A stretch of DNA of 27,068 bases from the NCBI GenBank assembly GCA_022566355.1, contig JADFJB010000059.1, forward strand, positions 1 to 27,068, written 5' to 3'. Below the pieces are notes generated by a model. It was not told the DNA's origin and ran no database searches. It worked only from the letters and a program-made list of their open reading frames with translations. The DNA comes from a candidate division KSB1 bacterium (GTDB lineage: Bacteria > Zhuqueibacterota > JdFR-76 > DREG01). Positions 1-7,428 of this stretch are shown here, piece after piece (position 1 is the first letter of the stretch; each line of letters starts with the position of its first letter). Position numbers and translations under genes: made by a program.

Positions 1-579
1 TCCATAAGCAAATGTGGCATTTTCGTTGTCATAGGGAAGGTTTTTTGAATATCCCAATGTAAAAGTCGACCGTATACTTGTAGAAACCGGAATGTTTAAA
101 TCTGGGTTGGTTTTTCCCGAAATAACTAACGTATCTAAAGTATAGTGAGTAAAGAGTTCTGGATGAAGGCCGAATCCACTGTTCTTTCTTACACTTTCGA
201 ACAAACGGTATCGTAAAACACCTTCACCCGGTATTTCGGAGAGTTCCTTTAACTTTTCGTAAAAGTCACCATCTTCGATTTCTAAACCTGACAATGCATT
301 TTCAATATTGTCACGCTCTTTAAGCAAGAATTTGTAAATATCAAGAGAATTTTTATCAAAAATTCCCTGAGCATTAATGAGTACAGTTGTATAAGCACGA
401 TTTAACCTACTAAGCCCCGCTGGATTAAAATATAAGGTGTTTTCATCATCGGCGACGGCTACAAAGGCATTCCCCATTCCGATCGGTCTAACGCCACTGA
501 ATGATTGTCCTTCAAGAGAATTTGTAACAACTATAATTAGGAATAAGCTAAAAATACTTTTGTTCTTCAAGAGGCTCAT
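1..579 (-). CDS. PorV/TraF-like outer-membrane protein, 3' end cut by window edge
   Basis: The frame opens at an ATG at 579 and stays open for 193 codons to the left edge, so the C-terminus is missing. The first 25 residues form a signal peptide (Lys-rich start, hydrophobic core, then EGQSFSG). Next comes GMGNAFVAVADDENTLYFNP followed by AGL, a motif typical of the PorV / UPF0164 / TraF-like outer-membrane barrel families that include type IX secretion accessory proteins. The rest is a soluble-looking segment running into likely barrel strands. It starts 10 bases after the stop of the barrel protein at 590-1177, so the two are probably co-transcribed. The family is fairly clear from the motif. 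The precise role (secretion shuttle, lipid transport or an unknown function) is not. Confidence 0.75.
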   Translation of the reverse strand, partial: MSLLKNKSIFSLFLIIVVTNSLEGQSFSGVRPIGMGNAFVAVADDENTLYFNPAGLSRLNRAYTTVLINAQGIFDKNSLDIYKFLLKERDNIENALSGLEIEDGDFYEKLKELSEIPGEGVLRYRLFESVRKNSGFGLHPELFTHYTLDTLVISGKTNPDLNIPVSTSIRSTFTLGYSKNLPYDNENATFAYG

Positions 580-589
580 TTTTTAACTT

Positions 590-1177
590 TTATATTGTTA
601 ACAAATTAGTTAAATTTGTAGGTATTTTGCTGGTTATACCGAATAGCAGTTCAAATGCATTTAGTTTTTTAACAATTTGGAATCGCGTTTTAAAAGCAAG
701 GTCAAAATATTTATGCACGTTATATCTAGCGTACCCAGAAAATGCAAACCCTAATTTTAGATCACTATTTTTTGAGGTGTTATTTGTTGAATTATTTAGC
801 TTTGTGTTAAGCAGATGTACAATTAGCCCACCCCCAATCTTCAATTGAATTTTGTTCCCATTGAAGGCGGTATATTGTGGAACAAAATAGACAGCATAAT
901 CTCTGAAATCAATATTGTCTACGGATTTGCCCCAGGTTATAAAGCTTACATCATATGATATTTGGAATTCATTTAGAAGCTTAAAGACGTTTAACTTGAA
1001 GTTAGAGTGGTAAACCGTCTCGAAAGATAAGGTATTGCCAACTTTGTTAAAACTTGGCCCAACAAAAAAAGAGAGCGAGTTATAGTTATCGGCGGGATTA
1101 ACGGATTGAGCAGATAAAAATGGTGCATTGATAAGGACTATCAAACAGATTTGTAAAGTAACCTTTCTTACAAGCAT
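590..1177 (-). CDS. small outer-membrane beta-barrel-like protein, function unknown
   Basis: This 195-residue protein has a clear signal peptide (hydrophobic stretch at residues 7-22, cleavage near AQS at 23-25). The mature part is rich in alternating polar and hydrophobic residues with Asn, Tyr and Phe, for example FKTRFQIVKKLNAFELLFGI, which suits a small 8-stranded barrel. It has no Cys, no heme motif and no catalytic motif. I do not recognise a family. It lies just upstream of the PorV/TraF-like gene (10-base gap), suggesting a shared transcript and an envelope role. About 280 AT-rich bases separate it from the gene remnants to its right, so it probably has its own promoter. A TTGACA box lies at 1413-1418, but no convincing -10 box follows it. 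Confidence 0.65.
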   Translation of the reverse strand: MLVRKVTLQICLIVLINAPFLSAQSVNPADNYNSLSFFVGPSFNKVGNTLSFETVYHSNFKLNVFKLLNEFQISYDVSFITWGKSVDNIDFRDYAVYFVPQYTAFNGNKIQLKIGGGLIVHLLNTKLNNSTNNTSKNSDLKLGFAFSGYARYNVHKYFDLAFKTRFQIVKKLNAFELLFGITSKIPTNLTNLLTI

Positions 1178-1423
1178 TTTAATTGACCCTTAAAATAATT
1201 CACAATTAAAATTATTCTACAAAGAAGAACCTTTAACTTTTTGGAGAGATTAAATAAAATATTTTAAAACGGGGCCCATATTCAGCCAGATTGTAGACGA
1301 AAAGATCTAGGTCAAATTTGAGAGTGCAGAACAAGTTAGGCCTTTATCCCTACACAGATCAGATTCCTACTTTACTTACCATTAATATTAAAATGTTAAA
1401 ATTATTTAAAAATGTCAAGTGAT

Positions 1424-1442
1424 TTCTAAAAGAATTTTAGAA
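1424..1442 (-). terminator. perfect 8-bp inverted repeat, possible weak terminator
   Basis: TTCTAAAA and TTTTAGAA are perfect inverted copies around a 3-base loop. The element lies about 17 bases past the stop of the barrel-tail fragment on the minus strand. The stem is AT-only apart from one pair and no clean T-run follows, so termination is only a possibility. The rest of 1178-1458 is AT-rich and I see nothing else in it. Confidence 0.3.
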
Positions 1443-1458
1443 TGAATCAATTTCGTAT

Positions 1459-1653
1459 TTAGAGCTTTATCTCAAGCTGCGCACTCACCCTTCTATCTAA
1501 ATTGGCATTAATTTGATCCGCACCGCTGCCGATCACGTCGACGTCATCTCGGTATGTTTCAGCGTATTTTAAATAGGCCGCAAACATTTTGACGGGCCGG
1601 TACTTAAGAAAATACCAGCGGTTGCCGCCTCTCGCCTGAATTGGGCCCTGAAA
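1459..1653 (-). pseudogene. C-terminal fragment of an outer-membrane barrel protein (helix-hairpin-helix type suspected)
   Basis: One frame is open from 1653 to a TAA at 1459-1461 without a start codon. From about 1623 it reads NRWYFLKYRPVKMFAAYLKY and later DVIGSGADQINANLDRR, ending in QLEIKL. Such an ending (aromatic alternating strands, an IGSGxDxI-like turn, NxxR, then a strand ending at the C-terminus) resembles the tails of large barrel proteins with an N-terminal helix-hairpin-helix region in FCB bacteria; that assignment is from memory of the family. Its reading frame differs from that of the kinase stump which runs into it. I read it as the tail left after a deletion or rearrangement removed the rest of its gene. 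Confidence 0.55.
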
Positions 1654-1799
1654 TCAGGATTATCCGAGTAATCGGCGGAAAATATTTTGACGGCGGCCTT
1701 GCGGCCTAGCTCTAAATCCTCTGCGAGATATACCTCCCCCATCCCGCCTCGGCCAAGCTGCCTGATTATTTTGTAATGCGAAATCGTTTTACCAATCAT
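1569..1799 (-). pseudogene. N-terminal stump of a Hanks-type Ser/Thr protein kinase
   Basis: From an ATG at 1799 the protein starts MIGKTISHYKIIRQLGRGGM and contains the Gly-rich ATP loop (LGRGGMGEVYLAE), the beta-3 lysine (AVKI, K38) and the start of helix C (FRREA, E57). After about residue 60 kinase similarity stops. The next 16 residues are a frame-shifted reading of the barrel-tail fragment (1459-1653), and the frame ends at 1569. HRD, DFG and the whole C-lobe are missing, so it cannot be an active kinase (the family needs about 260 residues). Its N-terminus resembles the start of the second kinase domain at 20139-23687 (ETISHFKIIERLG). It follows the truncated phosphatase in the order expected of a PP2C-kinase pair, so it was probably once part of that operon. 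Confidence 0.75.
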
Positions 1800-1886
1800 G
1801 ATATGGTTATCTCAAGATAGTGTTTGGTTTTAGTCTGGAGATAATTTCCGGTTATGCAATACAACAAATTAAAAGTTGAAAGGTCC

Positions 1887-1910
1887 AAAGTCAATGATTT
1901 TCTTGACTTT
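1887..1910 (-). repeat. 8-bp inverted repeat in the gap between PP2C and kinase remnants
   Basis: AAAGTCAA and TTGACTTT are perfect inverted copies around an 8-base loop. They lie in an AT-rich stretch (about 1800-2010) that seems to replace the missing phosphatase C-terminus. It could act as a transcript-end hairpin or be a scar of inserted DNA. No terminal repeats or transposase remnants were seen around it. Confidence 0.3.
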
Positions 1911-1940
1911 ATTTGAATATTTGGATAGATAGATAATTTT

Positions 1941-2360
1941 TCAGATTGTGGACATAGTTTTAAATGTGGTTGGATAATAATTCTGAAAAAAAGTATTTGG
2001 AAGACAAGCAAGCACTGTACAAGTAGTTCCCATTCCCTGGTATTCAGGTTTATTTATAGAATAGCTGTAAATCTGGTGGTTTGCCGCCTCGAATGCTTTT
2101 CTAATACCTTTCGCAGCATCGTTGGTCGAATTTGAAAAATAGGCGCGTTGAACAGCGTCGACTGCCAATCTACTAGCTTCTTGCCCACCGCTGTGCCCTC
2201 CCATGCCGTCCGCAATGATGAATAGCTGCCCGTTTGGTACTGAGAGATCGTCGTTATCTGGAGGGAATTTACCATAACTATCCTGGTTCTCGCTTCGGAC
2301 CAACCCAATATCGGAATTATACCCGACTGTTATAGATAATTTTTTGCCTATCCTTAACAT
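1941..2360 (-). pseudogene. PP2C-family Ser/Thr phosphatase, C-terminally truncated
   Basis: PP2C (PPM/Stp1-type) enzymes remove phosphate from Ser/Thr and use two metal ions held by Asp residues. The first 118 residues fit well: SDIGLVRSENQD (metal Asp D27), IIADGMGGHSGG (D51) and GMGTTCTVL (109-117). After that the protein runs into ACLPNTFFQNYY and stops at 139 residues, about 100 short of the usual 240. The GDSR strand and the later DG and DN metal-binding motifs are absent. The downstream DNA to 1800 is AT-rich and shows no remainder in another frame. The start lies 1 base after the stop of the FAD-FHA-ferredoxin gene, so it was translated as part of that operon. It is unlikely to be an active phosphatase. 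A frameshift alone does not explain the loss. Confidence 0.8.
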
Positions 2361-2361
2361 T

Positions 2362-4710
2362 TTATTTCTGCTTTAGAATCTCCACCTCCACGGCCCCTTT
2401 CGGTCTTGACACACAGGCAAGGCGGTATTGATTCGGATCAAGGTCACAAATGTCTTCCAGAGTATCTCTTTCCTCGTCATCCATCTCATTCAGATTTTCT
2501 TTTCCTGAAATGATTCGGATCGGATCTCTACCACAACCTCCTGCATGACAATCCGCTTCGATGTCAACATCATTTTTCTCGGCGATCTCACATATGGATT
2601 GGCCCGGTGCTATCGGAAAACTCTTGCCCTCATTCTTAAAAGTCACAGCCATGTCTCTCTTTGGAGTTGGTTCGGAAGAGATTTTCGGTTCAGCCGGTCT
2701 CTCCGCCAATCCAGCTTCTGGTTGTTCCGTGGGTTTCTCGGTTACTATTGAAGCTTTGGATATTATGCTGAAATGAACATCAGGACGGACCTTTTCTTCT
2801 TCCAGGCTCAACCTAAGAGTCTGCCGGCCCACTCGAAATTGATCGCCATCCTCCAACTTTACAGCATTTTTGACCTTCAGATAGCTGCCGTTCATACTCC
2901 TTAGGTCTTTTATGAATAATCCTTCTTCTTTCACGGACATGGCGAGATGGCTGCGTGAAAGGGTCATGTCATTTTTTTGCAGCGTGATACCCGGTGACTG
3001 CCTTCCGACGACAATAGTTTTTTCCGGTAAGGTATAACGACCTATCTCTTTCCCTGTTTGATCATAATGAACAAAGCCATAACCGCCATTCTCTTTTCGA
3101 ATGAGCAAGAACTGTCTGCCGACACGCAAAAGATTCCCCGGTTCCGCTTTAATGTATCTGCCTTCCGGCGCTCGCAGGAAAACTCCGTTTGCACTGCCAT
3201 CATCGCGGAGAAAATAACCATCGGGTCCGTGCGAAACAGATGCATGCTTGTCCGATAACATCGTGTCGTCGGGAAAGTTAATATCACATTCTTTCCTGCC
3301 GATGGTAGCGACTTGATTCTTGAGCAAGGGATAGTGATCCTCATCGACATCGTCTTGAAGAACCCGGATAAGGTATGCCGGATGTTCTTCCTCTATACGG
3401 GCAGGTTCGACGCTTTCCTTCGGTGGGCCTTCGCTATCCACGACAGCCACGGGTTTCGAGATAGCCTCCTTAGCCTCTTCTACCTTTTTCTCTTCCTCAA
3501 CGAATTCCAACTCAACATGAATTTCGTCTTTTCCTGCCAGTTTCTGCGCAATCACTTCAACCACCTTAACCCCGTCAGTCACCGCGGATTTGATGTTGCC
3601 CAAATGCTTGATTTTTCGAAAGGATGCAGGGTCGGAGTCGAAATCATCGGTTTCAAAATGAGCCTTGCTCAAAATGTCCCCGATCAAATAGACGTTTGGC
3701 TGCTGGGTTTCCAGCAAAGGGGTTACAATCATACGCTTCTTGTTATCTGTTCCCGTTGCCATATAAATTCCTATTGAATTAAGGAACCGCTCTGGGATTT
3801 CCTGGCCGATGCAGGTAATACAGTTCTCTTTTGGAAATTCCAGGTGGGCGCTCTCATTGGGACGTCCGGGAATAACCTTGCGGTCAATTCGAACGGAGAG
3901 ATATTCCTTGCGATCCTCCGACGTAACAATCGCATTGGGTTCGCTGTGCGGAAGGTTGCAGATGTTGCCATTTCCCACAAATGCATCAAAAAAAACGTCT
4001 GCCAGGGCTTTGGAAACCAGGGGCATTTTGTCGCCTCGATGGGACCAAAACACTTCAGTTTTAACATTTGCCTCGGCTTTCGCATTGGATATGGCAATCA
4101 CTGCTTCGGCGGCCGATGTGCCTCCGCCTATTACACAAACAGGAGCGCTCACATAATTATCAGGATCCGAGAGTCGATAGGCGATCCCCTCGGTGTTGCC
4201 TGGTATGTCAAACCGCCGCGGCATTCCGGAACCAACTGAGAGTACGATGTGCTTCGCGAGTATAATTTCCTCTGACTTGGTATTATGGTTCCAGTTCTTC
4301 GTTTGCCAAATTCCATCTTTTCCGGGCTCCAGGCCGGTTAGCTCGACACCAACTTTTGCCGGAATATTATTTTCTCGATAGTAATTCTTCCACTTCCCAA
4401 ACATTTCATCCTTATCGATGGGAGAGAAGTGTAGTAAAGGAATTAGTTTATCTCCCTTGGGAAATCTCATTTTGTCAGCACCGCCGAAGCCTGGGAGCAG
4501 AAGCTTATCCTTGGCATAATCGCGGATCCGCTTCATCAAATCGTCAATATCGATCACCAGCGCGGAAAGCCCTAATTCTTTGGCGCGAAAGGCGGCGGCC
4601 GTTCCGCCCGGCCCGCCACCCACGATGAGGACATCCAGGACTTCCGGCAGCTTGACAGGCTCATTCAGTATAAATGTGCCGTCTTCCAGGATTTCTTTGT
4701 TTTTAGGCAT
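2362..4710 (-). CDS. FAD-dependent oxidoreductase fused to two FHA domains and a C-terminal ferredoxin domain
   Basis: This 782-residue protein is cytoplasmic, with no signal peptide or membrane span. Residues 25-395 form a thioredoxin-reductase/YpdA-like two-Rossmann flavoprotein: FAD loop GGGPGG (31-36), second dinucleotide loop GGGTSAAE (195-202), and VYLIGD (340-345), the usual FAD-contacting aspartate motif. A charged linker (400-440) leads to FHA 1 (GR 471-472, SDKH 486-489, ANG 507-509) and FHA 2 (GR 569-570, SRSH 585-588, MNG 606-608). After a Pro/Glu linker, residues 688-780 look like a [2Fe-2S] ferredoxin with C721, C726 and C766, but D729 occupies the usual third Cys position (CHAGGCGRD). 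A C297-x2-C300 pair in the flavoprotein part is also notable. It probably moves electrons between NAD(P)H and the adjacent Fe-S/cytochrome chain while docking phosphothreonine partners. The partners and direction are inference; the domain calls are firm. Confidence 0.88.
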   Translation of the reverse strand: MPKNKEILEDGTFILNEPVKLPEVLDVLIVGGGPGGTAAAFRAKELGLSALVIDIDDLMKRIRDYAKDKLLLPGFGGADKMRFPKGDKLIPLLHFSPIDKDEMFGKWKNYYRENNIPAKVGVELTGLEPGKDGIWQTKNWNHNTKSEEIILAKHIVLSVGSGMPRRFDIPGNTEGIAYRLSDPDNYVSAPVCVIGGGTSAAEAVIAISNAKAEANVKTEVFWSHRGDKMPLVSKALADVFFDAFVGNGNICNLPHSEPNAIVTSEDRKEYLSVRIDRKVIPGRPNESAHLEFPKENCITCIGQEIPERFLNSIGIYMATGTDNKKRMIVTPLLETQQPNVYLIGDILSKAHFETDDFDSDPASFRKIKHLGNIKSAVTDGVKVVEVIAQKLAGKDEIHVELEFVEEEKKVEEAKEAISKPVAVVDSEGPPKESVEPARIEEEHPAYLIRVLQDDVDEDHYPLLKNQVATIGRKECDINFPDDTMLSDKHASVSHGPDGYFLRDDGSANGVFLRAPEGRYIKAEPGNLLRVGRQFLLIRKENGGYGFVHYDQTGKEIGRYTLPEKTIVVGRQSPGITLQKNDMTLSRSHLAMSVKEEGLFIKDLRSMNGSYLKVKNAVKLEDGDQFRVGRQTLRLSLEEEKVRPDVHFSIISKASIVTEKPTEQPEAGLAERPAEPKISSEPTPKRDMAVTFKNEGKSFPIAPGQSICEIAEKNDVDIEADCHAGGCGRDPIRIISGKENLNEMDDEERDTLEDICDLDPNQYRLACVSRPKGAVEVEILKQK

Positions 4711-4793
4711 GAGTGGTAAGTTCCTTTAAAGGATTTCTTATTTCAATGATTTCTCATAAAACAGCAATCCCACCGATCCCATTGGGGACATCA

Positions 4794-5819
4794 TTATTTC
4801 GATAAAAGCTTTGCTTCCACCTTACCAAATTTGATGATAGCATCAGGCTCAACCTCAAATTCTGCCTCCATCTCTTTATCATCGAGGAATGTGTGGTTCT
4901 TGCTTTCCAGGTCTTTAATCTTTACTTTGTTAGAAGAAACTGTGACTCTCGCATGTTTCCGGGAGATTGACGGATCATCGATATGTATCTCGCATTGAGC
5001 AGACCGCCCAATTACATACTCACCTTCTTTCAATTTAAAAGTCTTGGACTCATCCTCAAGATTTGTAAATTCCAAGATGAGTTGTGGCGTCTCATGAACT
5101 GGCGATTCCTCCCGGGTTTTTTCCGCTTTAAGTTCTGGGATTTGTATGAAATCAGCGTCAAAAGTCGTCTCATTTGCTTTGGAATTTCGAACAACATCAG
5201 AATCAATATTTTCAGATTCGGAGATTCGCGGCAGCGGCAAGAATTCATCACCCATTTTAGTTTTGTCTGCCTCTGCGACCGCCGACTTTTCTTCCCCAGC
5301 ATCCTGCTCTTTGGCAATATCGGGTGGAGTTATAATCTCGTCATCGAACCTGGTTTTAGCGGTATCAACTTCCAGCTCTTGCCTGGTTTCCTGAGGTTTA
5401 CCTTCTTCCAATATCTGCGGTAATTGCACTGGTTCCGGATCAAACTTGGTCTGATGGATCTGTGCCTCAGGTTTTACCTGGGCTACTTCGGCATCGCCAT
5501 CTTTAGGTCTCGGTGAAACGTCCAAAACTTGAAATATGAATTCAAACACTTTTGCAAACGTAATGACATGCAGCTTGCCTAGCTTTTCTTTGCGTGTTAC
5601 CCTCATTCCATCGAGTTTTGTGCCGTTACGGCTGTTCAAGTCCTCCAGGTAATAGGATTTCCTGTCCTCATCAAAAGAGATTTGTGCATGGTTTCCTGAT
5701 ATCACGTTCGGATAAAGTACAATATCATTCTCCGGTTTAGAACCAATAGTAACCCTGCTTCCTACCTGGAATTCAGATCCAGCCAATTGACCGGTTTTGC
5801 AAAATAATTTAGCTTTCAT
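4794..5819 (-). CDS. two-FHA-domain protein with four TxFD-type repeats in the linker
   Basis: This 341-residue soluble protein has an FHA domain at each end. FHA 1 (about 5-95) has GS at 26-27 in place of the usual GR, GNHAQI (42-47) and NSRNGTKLDG (62-71). FHA 2 (about 248-338) has IGRSAQ (270-275), SISRKHARV (284-292) and ESKNHTF (305-311), where His replaces the Gly of the usual NG. FHA domains bind phosphothreonine peptides, often with Asp at +3. The acidic linker (101-245) carries four regularly spaced 13-residue cores starting at T124, T156, T187 and T218, three of them with the Thr-x-Phe-Asp pattern. It follows the 10-heme cytochrome by 15 bases and precedes the FAD-FHA-FHA-ferredoxin gene by 83 bases. 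An adaptor that is itself phosphorylated, in the style of GarA/OdhI, is the best inference; no enzyme activity is expected. Confidence 0.85.
   Translation of the reverse strand: MKAKLFCKTGQLAGSEFQVGSRVTIGSKPENDIVLYPNVISGNHAQISFDEDRKSYYLEDLNSRNGTKLDGMRVTRKEKLGKLHVITFAKVFEFIFQVLDVSPRPKDGDAEVAQVKPEAQIHQTKFDPEPVQLPQILEEGKPQETRQELEVDTAKTRFDDEIITPPDIAKEQDAGEEKSAVAEADKTKMGDEFLPLPRISESENIDSDVVRNSKANETTFDADFIQIPELKAEKTREESPVHETPQLILEFTNLEDESKTFKLKEGEYVIGRSAQCEIHIDDPSISRKHARVTVSSNKVKIKDLESKNHTFLDDKEMEAEFEVEPDAIIKFGKVEAKLLSK
5130..5450 (-). repeat. four 31-32-residue protein repeats encoded in the FHA-FHA linker
   Basis: Translated on the minus strand, the cores are TKFDPEPVQLPQI (124-136), TRFDDEIITPPDI (156-168), TKMGDEFLPLPRI (187-199) and TTFDADFIQIPEL (218-230), spaced 32, 31 and 31 residues apart. 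The consensus is T-x-F-D-x-[ED]-x-[VIL]-x-x-P-x-[IL]. The DNA copies have diverged, so what is conserved is the protein pattern, which points to selection on the motif. Confidence 0.8.
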
Positions 5820-5834
5820 TTTTACAGATTCAGA

Positions 5835-7385
5835 TTATTGGAAATACAACAACAAATTAGATCTTTGACTCTTGTTTGGATGAAAATAGTGACATGTAGT
5901 ACAGCGATTGGAAGTCAGTTTCGGTTGATGACATTCCTGACAGGTCTCGATCGTGGGTATATTCTGAATTGCTGCTCGATCTATGGATGCGTCTGGTTTA
6001 TTATTACTTGTGAGTATCTCTGTGAATGGAATTCCTGTATGACATTCTAAGCATCTTTTTTGCAAAATATGATCTCTATGATTGAATTCAGCCCGCCGTA
6101 AGACTCTTTGATCCTTCTGGACGCGAACAACAGTTGCATTTTCTACTTCATGACACATCTGGCAAGGTTGGGTGAGCTTGTCAACTAAACTCTCATATTT
6201 CTGGAAGTCATTTTCCGTTAATCTTGGATTCGGCTCCATGATACTCAAAAGGAATTTGGTGTCATCGAGAGTGCTGTAAGGGTCTCTAAGTCTTTTTTCA
6301 ATTTGCTTCAGTGCACGATCTATACTTACCAGGTCACTTTGCACCTGTCGCTCCGGACGCGCCCGCAGTTCAAGTAAATACTCTTTTAGTTTTGCAATTG
6401 CTTCTTCATACAACAGCTTCACTTCGTGAGCAGGCACATCTGCTGAAGCGGTAAGCAGATCTGCAATGCCGATATTCGGAAATATTCTTCGTCGTATCAA
6501 TTTCATATTCTCCATAATCCACGGATCTTTGTGGTAGATGGGAGATTTTCTTATGTTATTACCCCGTTTCCTGAATTCATTATGATTAACATAAAATGCC
6601 CACAGAGTACCTGGCCCTTTAAGTTTTTTGATACCCTGCAAAGTTTCAACACCAGGCGTGTTTGATCCGGTTCTGATTGGCAGCCAGGGAGTATTTATAC
6701 TGGAGGTAAGGTGACACGTATCACAGTGCCGGTCAAAGCTAATCGCTTCAAAACTCTTGCCGTCGGATTTGGTATTATGACAACGCAGACAAGCCTTTTC
6801 AATGTCGACCAGGTTTTCTCGTTGCATTACCCTGTTCACATGGTCAATGTGGGTGAATTTTAGACCCGAATTATCCGGAATCTTCTGTGCGGCAAATTCA
6901 AATTCAGGATGCTTTTGATTGAACGAACCAAACTGATGGCATTTGAGGCATTGTGAATCAGTCAGTTTAGTAATGTTTGCATCACGCCCTAAGTGTTCTG
7001 CATGGCACGAGAAACATGGCGTTTCACTTACGGAAGAAACAAGCCGTCGAAAATCATCGGAACGATAAAGATAATGTGAATCGTAAGAATAAACACCTAG
7101 TTTATCCCCAAATTTTTCGTGACACACATTGCACTTTTCATTAGTAACAGATGCAAACTGATCGTGACAGGCGGCACAATCGTTTCCAAAATTTGCATGG
7201 TTTGACGATAACGGCCCGTTGGATATGAAGCTACTTTCTTGAAAGTTTATGTTGATTAATGCGTAACATAAAATTAAAGCAGCCGCCACAACTCCAATCC
7301 ATATCATGTTTTTGCGGGACGGTGGGAAAATATATTTCTTTGAAATTGGGAGGTTGCTATCCCCAAATGTGCCTTTTCTTCGCAT
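5835..7385 (-). CDS. membrane-anchored decaheme c-type cytochrome
   Basis: This 516-residue protein has ten CXXCH heme-binding motifs at residues 70, 85, 124, 146, 199, 221, 408, 445, 482 and 495. One N-terminal membrane span (about 27-46, IWIGVVAAALILCYAL) has no obvious cleavage site, so the protein is probably tethered to the inner membrane with its hemes in the periplasm. The hemes form an N-terminal group of six and a C-terminal group of four. Between them lies a heme-free segment (230-405) with a long charged helical part (about 320-400). Additional His residues (for example in THIDH, NHRDH, KHPEF) can serve as distal ligands. It sits between the cytochrome b and the FHA genes and is the natural periplasmic electron acceptor or donor for the membrane cytochrome b. 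The exact family is unclear; the arrangement recalls NapC/NirT-fed multiheme cytochromes without being one. Confidence 0.88.
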   Translation of the reverse strand: MRRKGTFGDSNLPISKKYIFPPSRKNMIWIGVVAAALILCYALININFQESSFISNGPLSSNHANFGNDCAACHDQFASVTNEKCNVCHEKFGDKLGVYSYDSHYLYRSDDFRRLVSSVSETPCFSCHAEHLGRDANITKLTDSQCLKCHQFGSFNQKHPEFEFAAQKIPDNSGLKFTHIDHVNRVMQRENLVDIEKACLRCHNTKSDGKSFEAISFDRHCDTCHLTSSINTPWLPIRTGSNTPGVETLQGIKKLKGPGTLWAFYVNHNEFRKRGNNIRKSPIYHKDPWIMENMKLIRRRIFPNIGIADLLTASADVPAHEVKLLYEEAIAKLKEYLLELRARPERQVQSDLVSIDRALKQIEKRLRDPYSTLDDTKFLLSIMEPNPRLTENDFQKYESLVDKLTQPCQMCHEVENATVVRVQKDQRVLRRAEFNHRDHILQKRCLECHTGIPFTEILTSNNKPDASIDRAAIQNIPTIETCQECHQPKLTSNRCTTCHYFHPNKSQRSNLLLYFQ

Positions 7386-7428
7386 CCTGGCTTCTTTATT
7401 TTATGCTAAATTAATCCAGTGACTTCAT

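Noticed and set aside
1387-1418. TTGACA at 1413-1418 as a promoter for the small barrel gene
   Set aside because: No acceptable -10 box at 16-18 bases; the nearest TTTAAT is 20 bases away.
1796-2011. 71-codon minus-strand frame between the phosphatase and kinase remnants
   Set aside because: Very AT-rich, no motif, and partly overlaps the phosphatase remnant in another frame.
3313-3777. 154-codon open frame on the plus strand
   Set aside because: It is antisense to the FAD-FHA-ferredoxin gene, with no family signature; the minus-strand frame carries clear domains.
4738-4794. 18-codon frame on the minus strand (starts MMSPMGSVG) at the end of the two-FHA gene
   Set aside because: Too short, no ribosome-binding site and no recognisable motif; probably chance in an 83-base spacer.
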